From: Leptodontidium sp. MPI-SDFR-AT-0119 | Taxonomy: Eukaryota > Ascomycota > Leotiomycetes > Helotiales > Leptodontidiaceae | Direction: 5' to 3' | Assembly: GCA_020726505.1 (NCBI GenBank) | Contig: JAHLEZ010000006.1 | Coordinates: 620,001-684,000 of the forward strand | Length of the DNA: 64,000 bases | Shown here: positions 25,186 through 36,140 of the stretch, piece after piece | Layout of the letters: each line of letters starts with the position of its first letter | Position numbering within the stretch: the stretch's first letter is position 1 | Translations under genes and position numbers: made by a program | Notes under the pieces: model-generated | The model's input: the letters and a program-made list of their open reading frames with translations, nothing else | Database searches by the model: none | Told to the model about the DNA's origin: nothing

Positions 25186-27275
25186 ATGCTGTCCTCCTCG
25201 ATGTCACTGCCCTGGGCAAACAAAGCCCTCGCTTGGATTGCAGGCTCGCTCGTCATGCTAGATACCCCATTTTCTCCTTTGCGACTGCTGAAATCATTTC
25301 AAGTCTCTGTGCTCCTTGCCTATGTGGCTCTGTACGGTCTGGCAAATTTCTGGCTCGGTCATGTGACTAAGGCTGTCCGAGAGCCATACCTGGTCCGTTT
25401 AGTTCCTTTTCTCCATGAAGGCCGGTTTGACTGATTGTAGTTTCATAGGATGAGGTATTTCATATACCTCAGGCTCAGGCTTATTGCAACGGGCGATACG
25501 ATGTCTGGGATCCCAAACTCACTACGCCTCCAGGACTGTAGGTACGAGCTTTCACCAGGGAATCCCAAACTGACGCGAACAGGTACATCTTCTCGACTCT
25601 GTATGCGAAGCTCTCAACATATGGGAAATGCTCTCCAGCAGTGCTACGGTCTTTCAATGTGTTCGCCTTGATCATGGTATTCTCCTACGCCTGTGACTGC
25701 AGAGCCTTGATCGCCCGGACAAGAAGTCGTGGAACACCAGGACTTCGGAACGCATCCATTGCATTTCGAATGCAAAGTTGGGTGTATGCACACCAAAAAA
25801 TATCGCCAGATGAGATACACACTGCCCTGAACGTCGCCTTGTTTCCTCTACTTTTCTTCTTTTCCGGTCTATTCTACACAGATGTTTTGTCGACCTGCGT
25901 CGTCCTGAGGGTGTATCGATTATTTCTGGAAAGAAGAGGAGCCTATCAGAATACGTCTGAAGGTCTCGTCTGGCTGTATCTCACAGGTGTTGTTGCTCTT
26001 TGGATGAGACAGACGAATATCTTCTGGGTTGCTGTTTTCATGGGCGGGTTAGAGGTAGTGAGAACGATTGATACCAACCAAACTCCTAATCCTACCTCGG
26101 AAGGCACGCCTCATACGTGGAGGGATATCGGTGTTTTCTATTTCAAACGCTACACTCGTGGCCAGATCCATGATGTGTCATTGAACATTGCTGGGGTTCA
26201 CGGTTTGTACTTCCCTCAAAATATGCTGGTCCTCCCTCGCTAACGAGAGCAAGACTTCATCCTCTGCGCAATCAGTATCGCTGTCGCAGCCATGTTCCAA
26301 CCCATACTTCTGCTTACCCGCCTTTGGCCTTATATCGGACTTCTCGCATCCTTTGTCGGCTTTGTCGTCTGGAACGGTGGCGTTGTCTTGGGTGCGTTTG
26401 TTCATTCCCAGATTGCACATCTGCTAACTTCAATAGGGGATAAGGCAAATCACGTGGCCACCATCCACCTCCCCCAGATGCTCTACATCTGGCCATTCAT
26501 CGCCTTTTTCTCGGCGCCGCTTATTGTACCTGTCGGCATTACCTTCCTAAAACGCTTCCTCAAGCTACTCTCACTACCTCTATTTCCCCGCCTGGTGTGG
26601 CAATATCTCCTCGTTGCAACCTACTCAGGTCTAGCGCTGGCAGCAACCCTCGTCATCATCAAGTTCAACACCATCATCCACCCATTCACCTTAGCGGACA
26701 ACAGACACTACATGTTCTATGTGTTCCGATATACGATTCTCAAGCATCCGTTGGTCCGATACATCCTCGCGCCGGTGTATCTCATATGCGGATATCTCGT
26801 CTACCTAACTCTTTGCTCCCAAAGCTCAACCTCTTCACCGACTCTCAAATACAAGGACCATTCTAAGGATAGCTATGATCAGCTAAGGAGACAGGGCAAA
26901 GCGACCACGGAGTCAGAGGGGCCAACGACGTCATTCGTTCTCATCCTCCTCATAACGACAGCCTTATCACTCGTAACAGCACCGCTTGTCGAGCCTCGTT
27001 ATTTCATCATTCCTTGGGTTATATGGCAATTAAATGTCCCTTCACTACCATCACAATCATCCCCTCCAAAACCCGGAACTGGTGCAGGACCGCAGGGTAT
27101 GTCTGAAAAGATGATGGCCTGGGTCAAGTTCTGGGGATGGCAAGGACATGATTACAGACTCTGGCTTGAGACCGCATGGTTTTTGATCATCAACGCTGTT
27201 ACGGGCTATATGTTCCTGTATCGTGGGTATGAGTGGAAACAAGAGCCGGGCAATGTGCAACGGTTCATGTGGTAG
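25186..27275 (+). CDS. ALG10: ALG10, dolichol-P-glucose alpha-1,2-glucosyltransferase
   Basis: Five exons, 25186-25392, 25449-25537, 25583-26202, 26248-26391 and 26437-27275, give about 632 residues. This ER membrane enzyme adds the terminal alpha-1,2-glucose to the dolichol-linked N-glycan precursor, the last step before transfer to protein. Family hallmarks are present: [16 protein letters not shown] at 66-81 spans the first intron, TTPPGLY follows, and later come [30 protein letters not shown] and the C-terminal [17 protein letters not shown]. Many hydrophobic helices fit its multi-pass topology. Three of its four introns are exactly 45 nt. The intron at 26392-26436 contains no stop in frame, but its ctaac branch site and the family sequence (GGVVLG followed directly by DKxNH) show it is removed. 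Unique in the window and clearly housekeeping. Confidence 0.95.
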
Positions 27276-28143
27276 ATGTTTGTCGTACTGCGGGTAATCT
27301 ACCAGATATTTGTATACTGTCGCTTGTACCATAGTTTCCGCCACGGATGTGAAAGTCAAAGCTCTAAGATATCGGAAAGTTGTACATTCCCAATTCCTTC
27401 CGCGAGACATGGTCGTCTGGATCAAGTTCGTATAGACCATGCACTATGTTTCAATCCACTGCAGGCAGTCGCGTTATTCTAGATGAAGATGTTTGTATTG
27501 AAGTTTTTGGTCACTGCCCTTGATCCATTCTCTGATCATCAGATACATAGCGTGACCCACCTCGTACAAGTTTACTGTAGCTAGTGATATTCCACAAGTC
27601 GTAAGTTCCCCAAATAAACAAGCCTCGATTTCCGCCTTCCAAGGACGCAGGAACCTCAGCCACCAGAAGCTTATCTCCACTGCGCCTCCCCAGTTGTAGA
27701 TTTTTAAAGGTAACTCTTGTGTTCGGGGCGGAGTAAACGACATTCGTGAAGTTAGGCAGCCCTTTTGAGAAAGATTACTGATCGGTGATGATCCCCACTT
27801 AGCGGACTTTACGCCATGGCTGGCCCCTTAGATTCGTCCCTGCTACTGCCACCCTATCCATGCAATCCAAACTCATGGGTTCCTCGCCTTGGGGTGTTAT
27901 ATTCGTCAGAACTCCGGGAGAGTTTGATGGGGATGCTCGTATATTGCAGATTAGGAAAGAAACGAGGCATGTCTATGGAAGTTTAAGCCTAGACTCAAGA
28001 GAGGGCTATGGGGTGAATAAGGACGAGATGAGGTTTGAACGTTGTATTTTAGCATGAAATAGAAGCTTTTATGGGCATGTTAGAGCCATGCCATGATTTG
28101 CATAAGACCGAAATACTGAGTGCAAGATGTTAGAAGTATGAGG

Positions 28144-28176
<33 letters not shown>

Positions 28177-28317
28177 GGCTAATTGAGTGTCTCTGACTCC
28201 TTAATATAACAATTATTCCAACAAAAGATGCCCGCCACTGGCGGAGCCGATCGCTTGGCTGCCAATGATCACGAGGATAGTGAAGATCAACAATTACAGT
28301 GGTAATAAATGTGCAAG
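27276..28317. other. Intergenic region downstream of ALG10, with a poly-G tract
   Basis: No convincing gene is present in this 1 kb. It should hold the ALG10 3' UTR. The notable content is the long G homopolymer listed separately. Confidence 0.5.
28145..28175 (+). repeat. 31-nt uninterrupted poly-G tract
   Basis: The plus strand shows 31 G in a row after aggc. A run of this length can form a very stable G-quadruplex and is a polymerase-slippage hotspot. It sits between genes and no coding frame crosses it, so its true length in the assembly is uncertain. Confidence 0.95.
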
Positions 28318-29079
28318 CTAAAAAGTTGCAAGATCAAGGAGGCAGATTGTGCTGATATGCTCCGATACACCATGACTAGAACCCGGGCCGGCCAACTGAT
28401 GAGTGGAGCGGGGCAGGTGTGTTTTACCCCAGATTAAGCGAAACCTGCTGCCTGTTACGGTATTGCGTATCACTTTCAACGTAACACCGTAACACGCCCA
28501 TAGTTTAATCACTAAAATAAAGTTTTTTGGGTTGTTTCCAGATCCTGACCGGGGGTAGAAACTGCCGTAGAAGGCGTCCCATTCCAGGCGACAATATCCA
28601 AGCCCTGTTTGGACCAGCGGCAACATTCTAAAGCCGGACTTTGGTAAGCTCAATCGTGCTTGGCTAACAAGTACTGAATAACACACTTTACCTTTTCGAG
28701 ATGACTTTCTGTAAGTCACTCTCGTTTGAGGATTTCTCAAAGGGGTGAAGAGAGTATCCAACATTGTGGGCTTGCATCGATCCACGATTTGTTTAAATAC
28801 CCATAGAAGACTAAAACTGCTCAGTTCAGATGACATCGTTCCAATTTGAGATTTGAATCTCTCGTAGACTGAAAAATATGCCAGTAAAGATTCTGCAATA
28901 CTGCCAAGAAATGATTGTTTACCTTGTTCTGATTGATCGTCCCGAAAGAGAGCATCCAGGGAGGCGGAGGTGATCCACTGTCGCTGCAATAACGCAAAAT
29001 CGATGTTGTAATTAGCCAGGATAGTTTTTTGTTGGCTTTTAACTGATGTACGAAGTATGCCAAATCTGTTGTGCATCAT
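28318..29079 (-). CDS. Orphan open frame, possible lineage-specific or decayed gene
   Basis: One continuous frame on the minus strand runs from the first ATG (ending at 29079) to a stop at 28318, about 253 residues. It has a mixed helical composition in its first 120 residues (for example ESLLAYFSVYERFKSQIG and FSLLWVFKQIVDRC), which looks protein-like, but the second half is less regular and I recognise no domain. No intron is needed, although one may be hidden. It could be a lineage-specific gene, the remains of an older gene, or chance. The poly-G tract lies just past its stop. Confidence 0.3.
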   Translation of the reverse strand: MMHNRFGILRTSVKSQQKTILANYNIDFALLQRQWITSASLDALFRDDQSEQGKQSFLGSIAESLLAYFSVYERFKSQIGTMSSELSSFSLLWVFKQIVDRCKPTMLDTLFTPLRNPQTRVTYRKSSRKGKVCYSVLVSQARLSLPKSGFRMLPLVQTGLGYCRLEWDAFYGSFYPRSGSGNNPKNFILVIKLWACYGVTLKVIRNTVTGSRFRLIWGKTHLPRSTHQLAGPGSSHGVSEHISTICLLDLATF

Positions 29080-29914
29080 GAAAAACACACGATTATCCAC
29101 CTGCGTTCGGATACTACCGAGTACAATTCGTGGGCAGGGTGCAGGACAAGCAGCCGCTCTCTAACGTTTTGGTTGAATTGAGTCCTCTAACTCATATCAG
29201 AAATTATCTTGCAGCACTGCCACCGTCTGGCCTTTTTACATATACTAGTTCTGCGTTTTAAGTCGAGGACCCCGCTCGCTAATTTGAGAAAAGACCCACT
29301 CGCAACTGTCAATGTGGTTTCTCGCTTTCAAAAGGTATCTACCTTAGATTCGTTCAGTAATCAACATATTAAGAACTGGATTTTGCGATGAGGGGCGTAT
29401 TTTGACACATACTAGCATCGCAGTTAGATTCTCAGTGGTTTCCCAGGGTGGCCTGGTCAGGTGTTGGATGGATTTTACTGGTATCTCTGAGCTGCGCCAT
29501 CATATTCCTTCGAACGTTTGGCAAGATTGAACGTCTCGTCTCCATTTTTGCAACTTAGTATAGAATGTGAACCGAGCTTCTTCGTACGACTTCGCTCTCA
29601 TGAACCAGGGTCCCCATATCAAATTGAGAAGTGAGCCACGTGGGCCCACACATCAAAGACTATGTACAGTCGCCCCAGTTACATCTATTCAAGGATCGCG
29701 ATGCTAAGACGAAATTGGGTTTTTTTTTGTTAGACACCATTAAGGCCGCGTAGAGAACATTTGTAGGCAGAAGAATTGGAAGTTGTCAATGTCGATATGT
29801 AAAGGTACAAAACGCGTTGAGTATATTGATATCCTATCATCTTCTAACTCCTCTCTTCTATATCGTCTCCCGCAGATTTCATCTCTTTCTACTTTCGTCT
29901 CATAACTTCGCACG
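29080..29914. other. Intergenic region upstream of the AIM6-like gene
   Basis: No gene recognised. The stretch 29640-29914 is probably the promoter of the next gene. There is a ttttttttt run near 29720. Confidence 0.5.
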
Positions 29915-31428
29915 ATGAACTCTCTACTGGAAATTCTTCGGGTTCCCAAGCGCATGCAGTCCAAACAGTCAAACTGGACCTCCGAGGAGTTGACTTCCTT
30001 ACCACGTTTGCCAGCACCTTCTCCTGGCTACCCAGAGTATCATGGAGCTAGTTCGCCTTCTTCGACCTCTGAGGTCGATATTGAACAAGACTTCCTACAT
30101 AAATCCATGCGGCCATACTCCAATGATCAATTATCCCAACCATCTCGAAACAGATGGTGGCAATGGACACCATCCAAAAGATCAATCTTCATCCTCCTCA
30201 TTCTGGCTATTGTTCTTGTTCTAGGAATCATGTATGTCTGACCTAGGACCTGCGTCACTGTACAATTGAAAGATTTCTTTAGCTGATATCACGACAAATA
30301 TAGCACCTGGTTCGCTCTCATCACCAATTTCCTTCGACGATTCTCCTATCAAGATAACCCAACTAGTGGCGTCGCTCGCCTCGTAAACAATATCACTCGT
30401 TCCCAATCTACAATCGTCTTACTACAATCGTTGCAACCTTTTCCAGCCGACTTCACTCGCGATATTATTCCCATTACATGCCACAGTCATAACGACTATT
30501 GGCGCCATATACCTTTGTTGGACGCTATATCAGCTGGATGTGCGAGCGTTGAGGCAGATATCTGGGTTTCGACAGGACGGCCTGATATATTGAATAAGAC
30601 CGAACTTTACGTTGGTCACTCTGCCGACTCATTGAGACCAGAGTGCACCTTCGAGAGCCTATATATCGACCCTTTGGTCTACATCCTCGACCAAACGAAT
30701 GGCATGATGGCTACTCCGCCTCCAGCCACCGCTCCAATCTACGGAATTTTCGAAACAAACCCCAATTCAACCATGGTTCTCCTTGTCGACTTCAAAAACT
30801 CTCCGAGAGATACAGACATATGGAGTTTGTTCCAGAACCAGTTACAGCCTTTACGAGAGAAGCGATACCTTACCTACTGGAATGCGACTAGGAATGAAAG
30901 AGTCATGGGCCTGTCACCGTTGTAAGTTTATCATTACTTTTCAAATGTTTCGGCACAACTTTCCTTCGTCTATCTAAAACATCAAAATACTTGCTAACTC
31001 TTTAGGTTGTAACGGGGGATGCTCCATTCGATCTGGTCAACAATTCCACCACAAATCTGCACCATGACGTATTCTTCGATGCCCCGCTCCTGGAATTGGA
31101 AGACGATGCTGCTTCTCCGTCACCAAAATATACCAGCTCCACATCTTACTATGCGAGCGTGGATTTATCCAAAGCAGTTGGTAAAGTGTGGTTTTCTATG
31201 ACCAACTCCCAGCAAGCAAAGATAGAGAAACAAGCCGCGGCTGCACGCGACTTGGGGCTGTTGAGTCGCTACTGGGATACCCCTTCGTGGCCTATGAGTG
31301 TTCGAAATAATGTATGGGAGCAGTTGCTTCTCAAAGGGGCGGGAGTACTCAATGTTGACGAATTATGGACGGCTAGTAAGAAGGATTGGAGGCTTTGTTC
31401 GGCAGTTGGATGGGGAATCTGCCCTTGA
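29915..31428 (+). CDS. AIM6-like PLC-type phosphodiesterase-fold protein, frame problem at last intron
   Basis: Exons 29915-30231 and 30304-30921 join in phase; the third, 31006-31428, encodes the rest. The N-terminus (1-85) is Ser/Pro-rich and cytosolic-looking. A hydrophobic helix at about 90-106 (SIFILLILAIVLVLGIM) is a signal anchor. The domain that follows has the HSHNDYWRHIPL motif and VEADIWV, which mark the AIM6 (altered inheritance of mitochondria 6) branch of the PLC-like phosphodiesterase superfamily. The second intron has a perfect gtaagt donor and a ctaac...tttag acceptor. However, the first exon side leaves two bases, and the conserved VVTGDAPFDLV frame after the acceptor needs none. 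Used as written it meets a stop within two codons. Either a base is missing from the assembly, or the allele is broken. Catalytic activity of this branch is not established. Confidence 0.75.
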
Positions 31429-31833
31429 ATCGTATTTGTAGTATGCAGTTTTGTTCGGACTAGAAGCCATAATTTTTCATAAAGTCTTGAATCAATTTCG
31501 ACCTGGCCAATTAAATCGCCATTGCTGGTAATTAACATGTCTATTCTCTCCCGAGTGAAACGAGTCGCGGAGTCATGTCAACAAAGGTTGCCAAGGGCAG
31601 CGGGGCTGGGAAATATCCAGCCCTGCGCTCGCTTATAGGCGATTGGCAGCAAATGCATCGAGTACATTATACGTTTTGGGAATAGCCTCATTTAAGCATC
31701 TTAATAAGCCCTTGGTATTCCGCCTTGGCGAATCGCCGTGCTGAATTTTCTACAACTCTGCGGTGTCCGCACTTTCAATGTCATCAACAAATCCATTATC
31801 TCATCTCCCGACTGATCAATAACATCTAATACG
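31429..31833. other. Intergenic region upstream of the LtrA-like gene
   Basis: About 400 bp without a gene. It contains the promoter of the following gene; I found no clear TATA box close to the start. Confidence 0.45.
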
Positions 31834-33378
31834 ATGGCGGAAAATGTGCAGCTGCAGAAGGTCACATCTCCCCGTGCTTTGTTCCGGCAACCTCTCGCTT
31901 TGCAGTGGTTTCAGGATGGGGAGCTGAAGAAGCGCAAAGACGATGAGAGACAGGCAGGCAAGTCATTAAAAATCCACTGCGATTTCCCCCACATCTTGAA
32001 GCTATTTATTGACCGATCTCCAGGACGATTTGAGCTCTTTCTTGATCTCCTCTACGTCGCCATTCTCGCAAACTTTGCCGAAAACTTAGCTGAGCATGCA
32101 TCTGGGGTTGGAGTCGTAAAATACATTGTGAGGATGACTAATTGGACGAAGCAAAACTTGAGATCGTGGCTGATGCTTGTGCAGTTGATTCTTGCTCCGT
32201 CATGGCACATTTGGAGTGACCTTAGAGAACTCATGAACTCATTCTACAACGACGACCTGGCCCAGCGTGTTCTGATTCTCTGGATCATGGCCATCCTCGT
32301 GGTCTACGGAAACAACGCTACTCTGGTCGATGAAGATATCGGGGCTTTGCGAGCAGCGGTTGGGGCTTACATGGTTGGTCGTTTGACGACTAATTGCGTC
32401 CATTTGATCTACTCATTCGCAAGTTACCACCACCGCGCTCAGCAACGTCTCTGGTTCTGCCTGTCAACTTTGGCACTCTGCATATACATTCCTCTTTACG
32501 TCGAGGACTTGTCATTCAGAAGCAAAATTGCAGTTGCTGCAGTAGGAATTACAGTGGAAGAATCGATTTGGATTTTCTCCTACTCTCCAGCAGCCAAGAA
32601 ACTCTTGAACGCGAGATACACCACAGCTGTTGACATTCCCCACGAGGTCGATCGTTTTGCTGCTTTCTACATCATTGTGCTCGGAGAATTCTTGTACCAG
32701 ATCATTGTTGGATCTCCGGCCGTCATCGGATTCAATTTGCCACTTCTGAGGGCTATCTGGACTCTCGTCATTGCATTCTGCTTGAACTGGCTGTATATCC
32801 ATGGCGATGGGTCGCTTGAATCCCTCCATCCACTGAGGCACTCCATTTATGCCTCTTTCACTTGGGTAACGATTCATTTGCCTATGCTCGCGAGCTTGTT
32901 GGTCGCTGGTCATGTTTCTGCAGCAAGTACTAAGGTAACCGAAGTCCATGAACCCGAGTTGTGGCTGCTCTGCGGTGGGCTCGGTGTCGGATTGTTTTGC
33001 CTCTACATCATCGCTTTGCTTCACGGGTCTAAGGATCCTCCTGGAACGCTCATTTTACCGAAGGTTTGAATGTTATCCCAGTAGTGGAATCTCCAGCTAA
33101 CATGGTCGCAGCATTTTCGCTTGATCTTCCGGCCGATCTGTGCCATTATCATTATCTGTCTTCCACTTTCTCATGGACTGGATATTACGTCGTTCCTGTC
33201 CATCATTATGGCACTCATTGCGTTCATCGTTATTTGGGAGAACATCACGTCTCTGATGCGAGGAGCTAAGTTTTGGGAGAAGTGGGAGAACACGAAATAC
33301 CCCGATGAAGAGAGTCATCGATCGAATACTACTGGGAATGGTGAAGGAGAGGTGGAGAAGGCTGCCAGGAGTCTTTGA
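31834..33378 (+). CDS. Fungal LtrA-like multi-pass membrane protein
   Basis: Exons 31834-32127, 32185-33063 and 33112-33378 give about 479 residues. The protein belongs to the bacterial low-temperature-requirement A family (PF06772); its hallmark is GRFELFLDLLYVA at residues 64-76, followed by multiple hydrophobic segments. Members are multi-pass membrane proteins of unknown biochemical role, common in fungi. The first intron (32128-32184, 57 nt) has no stop and is a multiple of three, so it was identified by its gtgagg and tgcag signals and because skipping it restores KYI-LILAPSWHIWSD, the conserved order. The last exon adds a membrane helix pair (RPICAIIIICL and SIIMALIAFIVIW) and a short charged tail. 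Start at the only suitable ATG. Confidence 0.85.
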
Positions 33379-33897
33379 ATAATGATGTTGATGTTAGTCA
33401 TCGTTTTTCGAAGCTCCGTCCCCATGCTAAGCATTTTAATCTAAATTAATCCATCTGCACTACAAAGTTGCTAGATTACTTTCTGAATTGTCTCCTGCAA
33501 TATCAAAGCCTCTCACAGGGAAATATCAAATTTGATGTGAAGGCATATTTCCTTTCTCCCGTGCGAGGGATGACAGAGCAACTGGTGTGGACCCGAACAT
33601 TCACAATACAGCTTAACGCAATCGCAGCTACTCTGAGTTACTCAGAGATGAGGTGTGAATGACTCCACTCAAGTTTCATCGAGACTATAAAAGCTCTGGG
33701 ATTTCTGGAACTATATCTACTCTCTTCCCACAATTAACAAGTCCTTGCTCACTCAAAAGAACGAACAACAGATTTCTTGTTCATCAACACTCTGGGAGTG
33801 ACAATTTGGGACAAAGAAATTCGGTACGACTAAGCCATCCTAAAAACAAATCAATGACGTGGCTAATAACTCTTGGATAGCTGACTAACTTCTTGCG
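33379..33897. promoter_or_regulatory. Promoter region of the serine-rich gene
   Basis: No gene is present. The useful element is the TATA box at 33686-33692, listed separately. Confidence 0.5.
33686..33692 (+). promoter_or_regulatory. TATA box candidate
   Basis: TATAAAA at 33686-33692, about 206 bp upstream of the start codon at 33898. The spacing allows a leader of roughly 170 nt, so it could drive the serine-rich gene. Confidence 0.45.
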
Positions 33898-34740
33898 ATG
33901 TTTAATTTTGAAATGAATTTGGGGGAAAAGGTCCATACCTGTGGTTGTATAAAGAGGTATGGAACAGTTAGGGGTGGAGGAAATAAATCGAGGACACATG
34001 CAAAAGAGGGAGAAAGGGCACTCCTCAAAGCCTCCAAAGAACCGTGCGAAGATTGTCGGGCTCCTTTTAAAATGGAAAAGGGCAGCAAGGAAAGACGGTC
34101 CAAAAAGGACCCAAAAATTTCCAAGTCTTCCCATGATCGTTCCAGTCGTTCCATCCCCCTTACCAAATCCGAACTGCGAGAACTTGACTGTACCGGATCC
34201 GAAGGCAGTCCTCTAGTATATAGGGATCTACTATCACCCCGTCAATCTTCTGATTCCGGCTCCGACACTCAATCAGAAATCAGTTATCGAACTTCTAGCA
34301 CTCGTACTCCATCAACTCAATCTTCCATAGGTAACGGCTTTATTCTACCAGAAATAAGTTCTCGAACTTCCGGCACTCAGACTTCATCAGCTCAATCTTT
34401 TGTTTCTAGCTCCTACGCGCAATCAGAAAGCAGTTATCGGACTTCCAGCTCTCACACCGCATCTACTCAATCTTCCAGATATAGTGTCCCTTCCAAACCA
34501 AGCCAAAGCAGCCGCCTTACCATACTTCGATACGCCTCGGGTCAGACCTCCAGAGCCAGTTCCGGATCAAGTTCCGGATCTAGTTCTGGATCTAGTTCTG
34601 GATCCAGTTCTAGTTCTCAGTCTGGAAGCGGCTCACGGTCATCTTCACACGGATCTTTCGCGAGACACTCTTCGAAATCCAAACATTCCAAGTCCAGCGG
34701 CAAAGACAACCCAGAACCTGTCACTCGCAAACTACATTAG
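33898..34740 (+). CDS. Serine-rich repeat protein with N-terminal Cys motifs
   Basis: A single exon of 280 residues. The N-terminus has a CxC pair (TCGCIKRYG, near 14-22) and a CEDC motif near 50-53. Residues about 100-200 contain three imperfect copies of a Ser/Thr/Gln-rich unit (SYRTSSTRTPSTQSS and two variants). Residues about 220-240 are SGSS repeats encoded by exact 12-bp DNA units, and the tail is Ser/Lys-rich. The protein is probably disordered and heavily phosphorylated. The CEDC motif also occurs in the protein at 40384, which suggests a shared fungal small Cys-protein module. Function unknown. The repeats make it a fast-evolving, length-variable locus. A TATA box lies at 33686. Confidence 0.7.
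   Translation: MFNFEMNLGEKVHTCGCIKRYGTVRGGGNKSRTHAKEGERALLKASKEPCEDCRAPFKMEKGSKERRSKKDPKISKSSHDRSSRSIPLTKSELRELDCTGSEGSPLVYRDLLSPRQSSDSGSDTQSEISYRTSSTRTPSTQSSIGNGFILPEISSRTSGTQTSSAQSFVSSSYAQSESSYRTSSSHTASTQSSRYSVPSKPSQSSRLTILRYASGQTSRASSGSSSGSSSGSSSGSSSSSQSGSGSRSSSHGSFARHSSKSKHSKSSGKDNPEPVTRKLH
34561..34608 (+). repeat. Four tandem 12-bp units encoding Ser-Gly-Ser-Ser
   Basis: Four units of the form TCyGGATCnAGT lie head to tail at 34561-34572, 34573-34584, 34585-34596 and 34597-34608. Substitutions are all at third or synonymous positions, so the repeat is maintained as protein. It is inside the serine-rich gene. Confidence 0.9.
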
Positions 34741-36140
34741 TATGGAAGCGAGCCGGAGGAGTGTATGCGGGGTCCAAACATGTACCATGATGCATTCAAA
34801 TCAGACAAGAACTAGCTGCTCCTGAGTCTTTGGATTAGGTTGTGTGGGTAGAAATTTGGTTTACCATGCTCCTTTGTTCAGTTTGGGTCACGTAGTTTGT
34901 ACTTTATTTGTTTTTTCAAACTTTGAAATGAGAATCGTTGATTACCTTTGTAGAAACATATGTTCTGAGACAACGTAGATCCGGATGTAGTATAAAGGAG
35001 CCACAAGACTTGACTATCTTTGTGTCTGAAAGAAACATAATTTATTCTAGAGCACTAGAAGCCAGTAGCTAAGTGATAATTCATCTGTAAGCACAAGACC
35101 TGTTCCGTGTTTAAATATTGTTCGTTGTTTGTTTCTCGATTTTAAATACGGAGCGAGTCGCCGAATTCTTTCTCCCACGACATTTCTCAGAGAACATTAT
35201 CCCAGATTCCTCCGTAATACCAATCTACCAATATGTGTTATCCATGCGCCACCGATCAATCCTCCACAGCGATGGCACATCGTTGCAAAGATGCGATTGA
35301 GAAGGGAATAAAAGCCAGCCAATGCAAAATAAGGATGGTAAGAAGAGTAACGCAGGACCATAAGTGCTATGGCTGCAAAAGACATAAGGAAAGGAAACTA
35401 GAGCAATAGGGGGCTAATTAGACGTAAGGAAGAAGCTCGGGTGGATTTTGTTACTTAAACAGGCTCTCTTGACAAAGAGGGGGGAAAAAAGGTACACTTT
35501 GCGTTTTCTTTAGCTACTACTCAATCGTGACGGTATTCTGTTTAATAAAACCTTTCTTTTTGAACTCTTCTTCTTTAATAATAAGTACCCTTTAGAAATG
35601 TGATATGTTTAAAATTAATGATTTCGTCGCTTCTAAAAATCTAGAAGTACTCGTCGTACCGCACATTCATGCCACCTCTCTTGTTATGTAGTTATTGGGG
35701 TCTTGCCCTCCCTCCATATTAAGCCAATGGATAAATATAGTAGTTTTGTTTGTAATGATTAAAAAAATCGTTGCAATTTATATCATTTCCGAAAGTAGAA
35801 ATAAGGAAGTAAGTAATCAACTGGTGGAAATACGAAAAGCAACGGGGTTTTCACGTGTGTTCCGGAGTGTTGAAGTATTGATACCAGGACATAGTATTTA
35901 GTTATTTGGCTGCGATCAAAACATTTTATTACATAATATATCTCATTCATTTTAGAGTAAACATTTTTATACACAAAATCTGTGACGAAGAAGTGTGATA
36001 CTAAGGAGTTCGTGTATTTTTGTTTGAAACTATTTATGTAATGCAACTGCCAATTATTTCCACGTGCTCGAGAGGTTCGGGCCGGTAGCAGGTATTTGAG
36101 ATTGCTTTTCTACAAACATACACATAAATGCCCTGCGTCT
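34741..36140. other. AT-rich intergenic region
   Basis: About 1.4 kb without a convincing gene. From about 35490 to 36060 the DNA is strongly AT-rich, with short T and A runs. It lies between two converging gene ends. Confidence 0.5.

Noticed and set aside
34400..34825. 141-codon frame in another phase of the serine-rich gene
   Set aside because: It is a shadow of the repeats and has no motif, while the main frame has Cys motifs and an in-phase repeat.
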